Source of the DNA: Rhodospirillales bacterium
GTDB taxonomy: Bacteria; Pseudomonadota; Alphaproteobacteria; Rhodospirillales; JABHCV01
Assembly (NCBI GenBank): GCA_016776705.1
Contig: JADHSW010000177.1
Coordinates: forward strand, 1-5,911
DNA: 5,911 nt
Reading direction: 5' to 3'
A program made the position numbers and the translations under genes. The notes below the pieces were generated by a model. It was not told the origin of the DNA, made no database searches, and saw only the letters and a list, made by a program, of their open reading frames with translations. Shown piece by piece: positions 5,367 through 5,911 of the stretch (position 1 is its first letter; each line of letters begins with the position of its first letter).

Positions 5367-5911
5367 TTGGGGAGCAACTGGTCATCCGAGGGGAAAAGAA
5401 TCTGGGTCGCCGGTCATGGCGGAATGGTCGGTAGCGCCTTGGTGCGACGCCTACAATCTGAAAACTGTGAAATTCTGAACGTACCGCGACAGCAACTAGA
5501 CCTGCGCCGTCAGGCAGACGTTGAAGCGTGGGTCGCCGAGCAACGTCCGGATGCGATTTTCATCGCCGCCGCCACTGTCGGCGGTATTCTCGCCAATGAC
5601 ACCCGGCCGGCTGAGTTTATCTACGACAACGCCGCCATCGTTTCCAATATCATCCACGCCACACACCTTTGCGGCACAGGCAAGTTGATGTTCCTCGCTT
5701 CATCCTGCATGTATCCGCGTGCCGCCAACCAGCCCATTACTGAAGACTCTTTGCTGGCTGGCCCACTTGAGCCGACCAATCAATGGTATGCGCTGGCAAA
5801 AATCACCGGGCTTAAAATGTGCCAGGCGTACAGGCGGCAGTACGGGAATGATTTCATCAGTGTTGTGCCGACCAACCTGTTTGGGCCCAAAGATAATTTT
5901 GATTTGCAAAC
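5367..5911 (+). CDS. fcl: GDP-L-fucose synthase-like epimerase/reductase (N-terminal 181 residues, runs off right edge)
   Basis: Translation from TTG 5367 gives 181 residues before the window ends; the family is usually about 310-320. The NADP-binding glycine motif is GHGGMVGSA (16-24). AAATVGGILAN (67-77) and PAEFIYDN (81-88) are hallmark GDP-fucose synthase segments. The catalytic residues are SSC (112-114) with S113 and C114, and YALAK (141-145) with Y141 and K145. GPLEPTN (132-138) and PTNLFGPKDNF (168-178) also match. The enzyme performs C3/C5 epimerisation and C4 reduction of GDP-4-keto-6-deoxymannose. Next to a ColD-type dehydratase it might instead do the ColC reaction (C5 epimerisation and C4 reduction of the 3-deoxy intermediate, giving GDP-colitose), or supply fucose for the same glycan. 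It implies that a gmd gene exists, perhaps just downstream. The extra N-terminal stretch of about 9 residues before the first strand is consistent with the TTG start. Confidence 0.9.
   Translation, partial: MGSNWSSEGKRIWVAGHGGMVGSALVRRLQSENCEILNVPRQQLDLRRQADVEAWVAEQRPDAIFIAAATVGGILANDTRPAEFIYDNAAIVSNIIHATHLCGTGKLMFLASSCMYPRAANQPITEDSLLAGPLEPTNQWYALAKITGLKMCQAYRRQYGNDFISVVPTNLFGPKDNFDLQ

Overview
The window is a stretch of a nucleotide-sugar and surface-glycan (O-antigen, capsule or glycolipid) biosynthesis cluster. All genes lie on the + strand and are tightly packed, with junctions ranging from an 11-base overlap to 63 bases, so it reads as one polycistronic operon that enters from the left and leaves on the right. 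Moderate GC, the protein families and the TTG/ATG starts with AAGGAG- or AAGAGG-like ribosome sites suggest a Gram-negative bacterium, perhaps an alphaproteobacterium. That assignment is an impression, not a measurement.

Layout: positions 1-393 hold the 3' end of a cobalamin-binding radical SAM gene followed by a direct tandem duplication of its tail. Bases 1-110 are repeated exactly at 284-393, a period of 283 bases. Next come a family-2 glycosyltransferase (408-1112), a tiny leader ORF (1117-1179), the alpha and beta subunits of a thiamine-diphosphate E1 2-oxoacid dehydrogenase-type enzyme (1176-2141 and 2131-3204), a ColD-type PLP sugar 3-dehydratase with histidine in place of the Schiff-base lysine (3205-4371), an extended SDR epimerase/reductase (4395-5339), and the N-terminal 181 residues of a GDP-L-fucose synthase-like enzyme starting at a TTG (5367 to the window end). 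I saw no promoter, terminator, RNA gene, CRISPR array or insertion sequence, and no gene-free stretch over about 100 bases.

How the genes may work together (inference): the Fcl-like enzyme and the Fe-S-free ColD-type dehydratase both point to GDP-4-keto-6-deoxy-mannose as the precursor. The dehydratase would remove the C3 hydroxyl to give a 4-keto-3,6-dideoxyhexose. The E1 pair, which has no E2 or E3 gene in view, could transfer a two-carbon acyl unit from pyruvate onto the C4 ketone, and the SDR enzymes would then reduce or epimerise the product. This would be a GDP-linked 4-C-branched 3,6-dideoxy sugar of the yersiniose/erwiniose/caryophyllose kind, made by an E1 alpha/beta pair rather than a YerE-type enzyme. 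That module is the most interesting content of the window.
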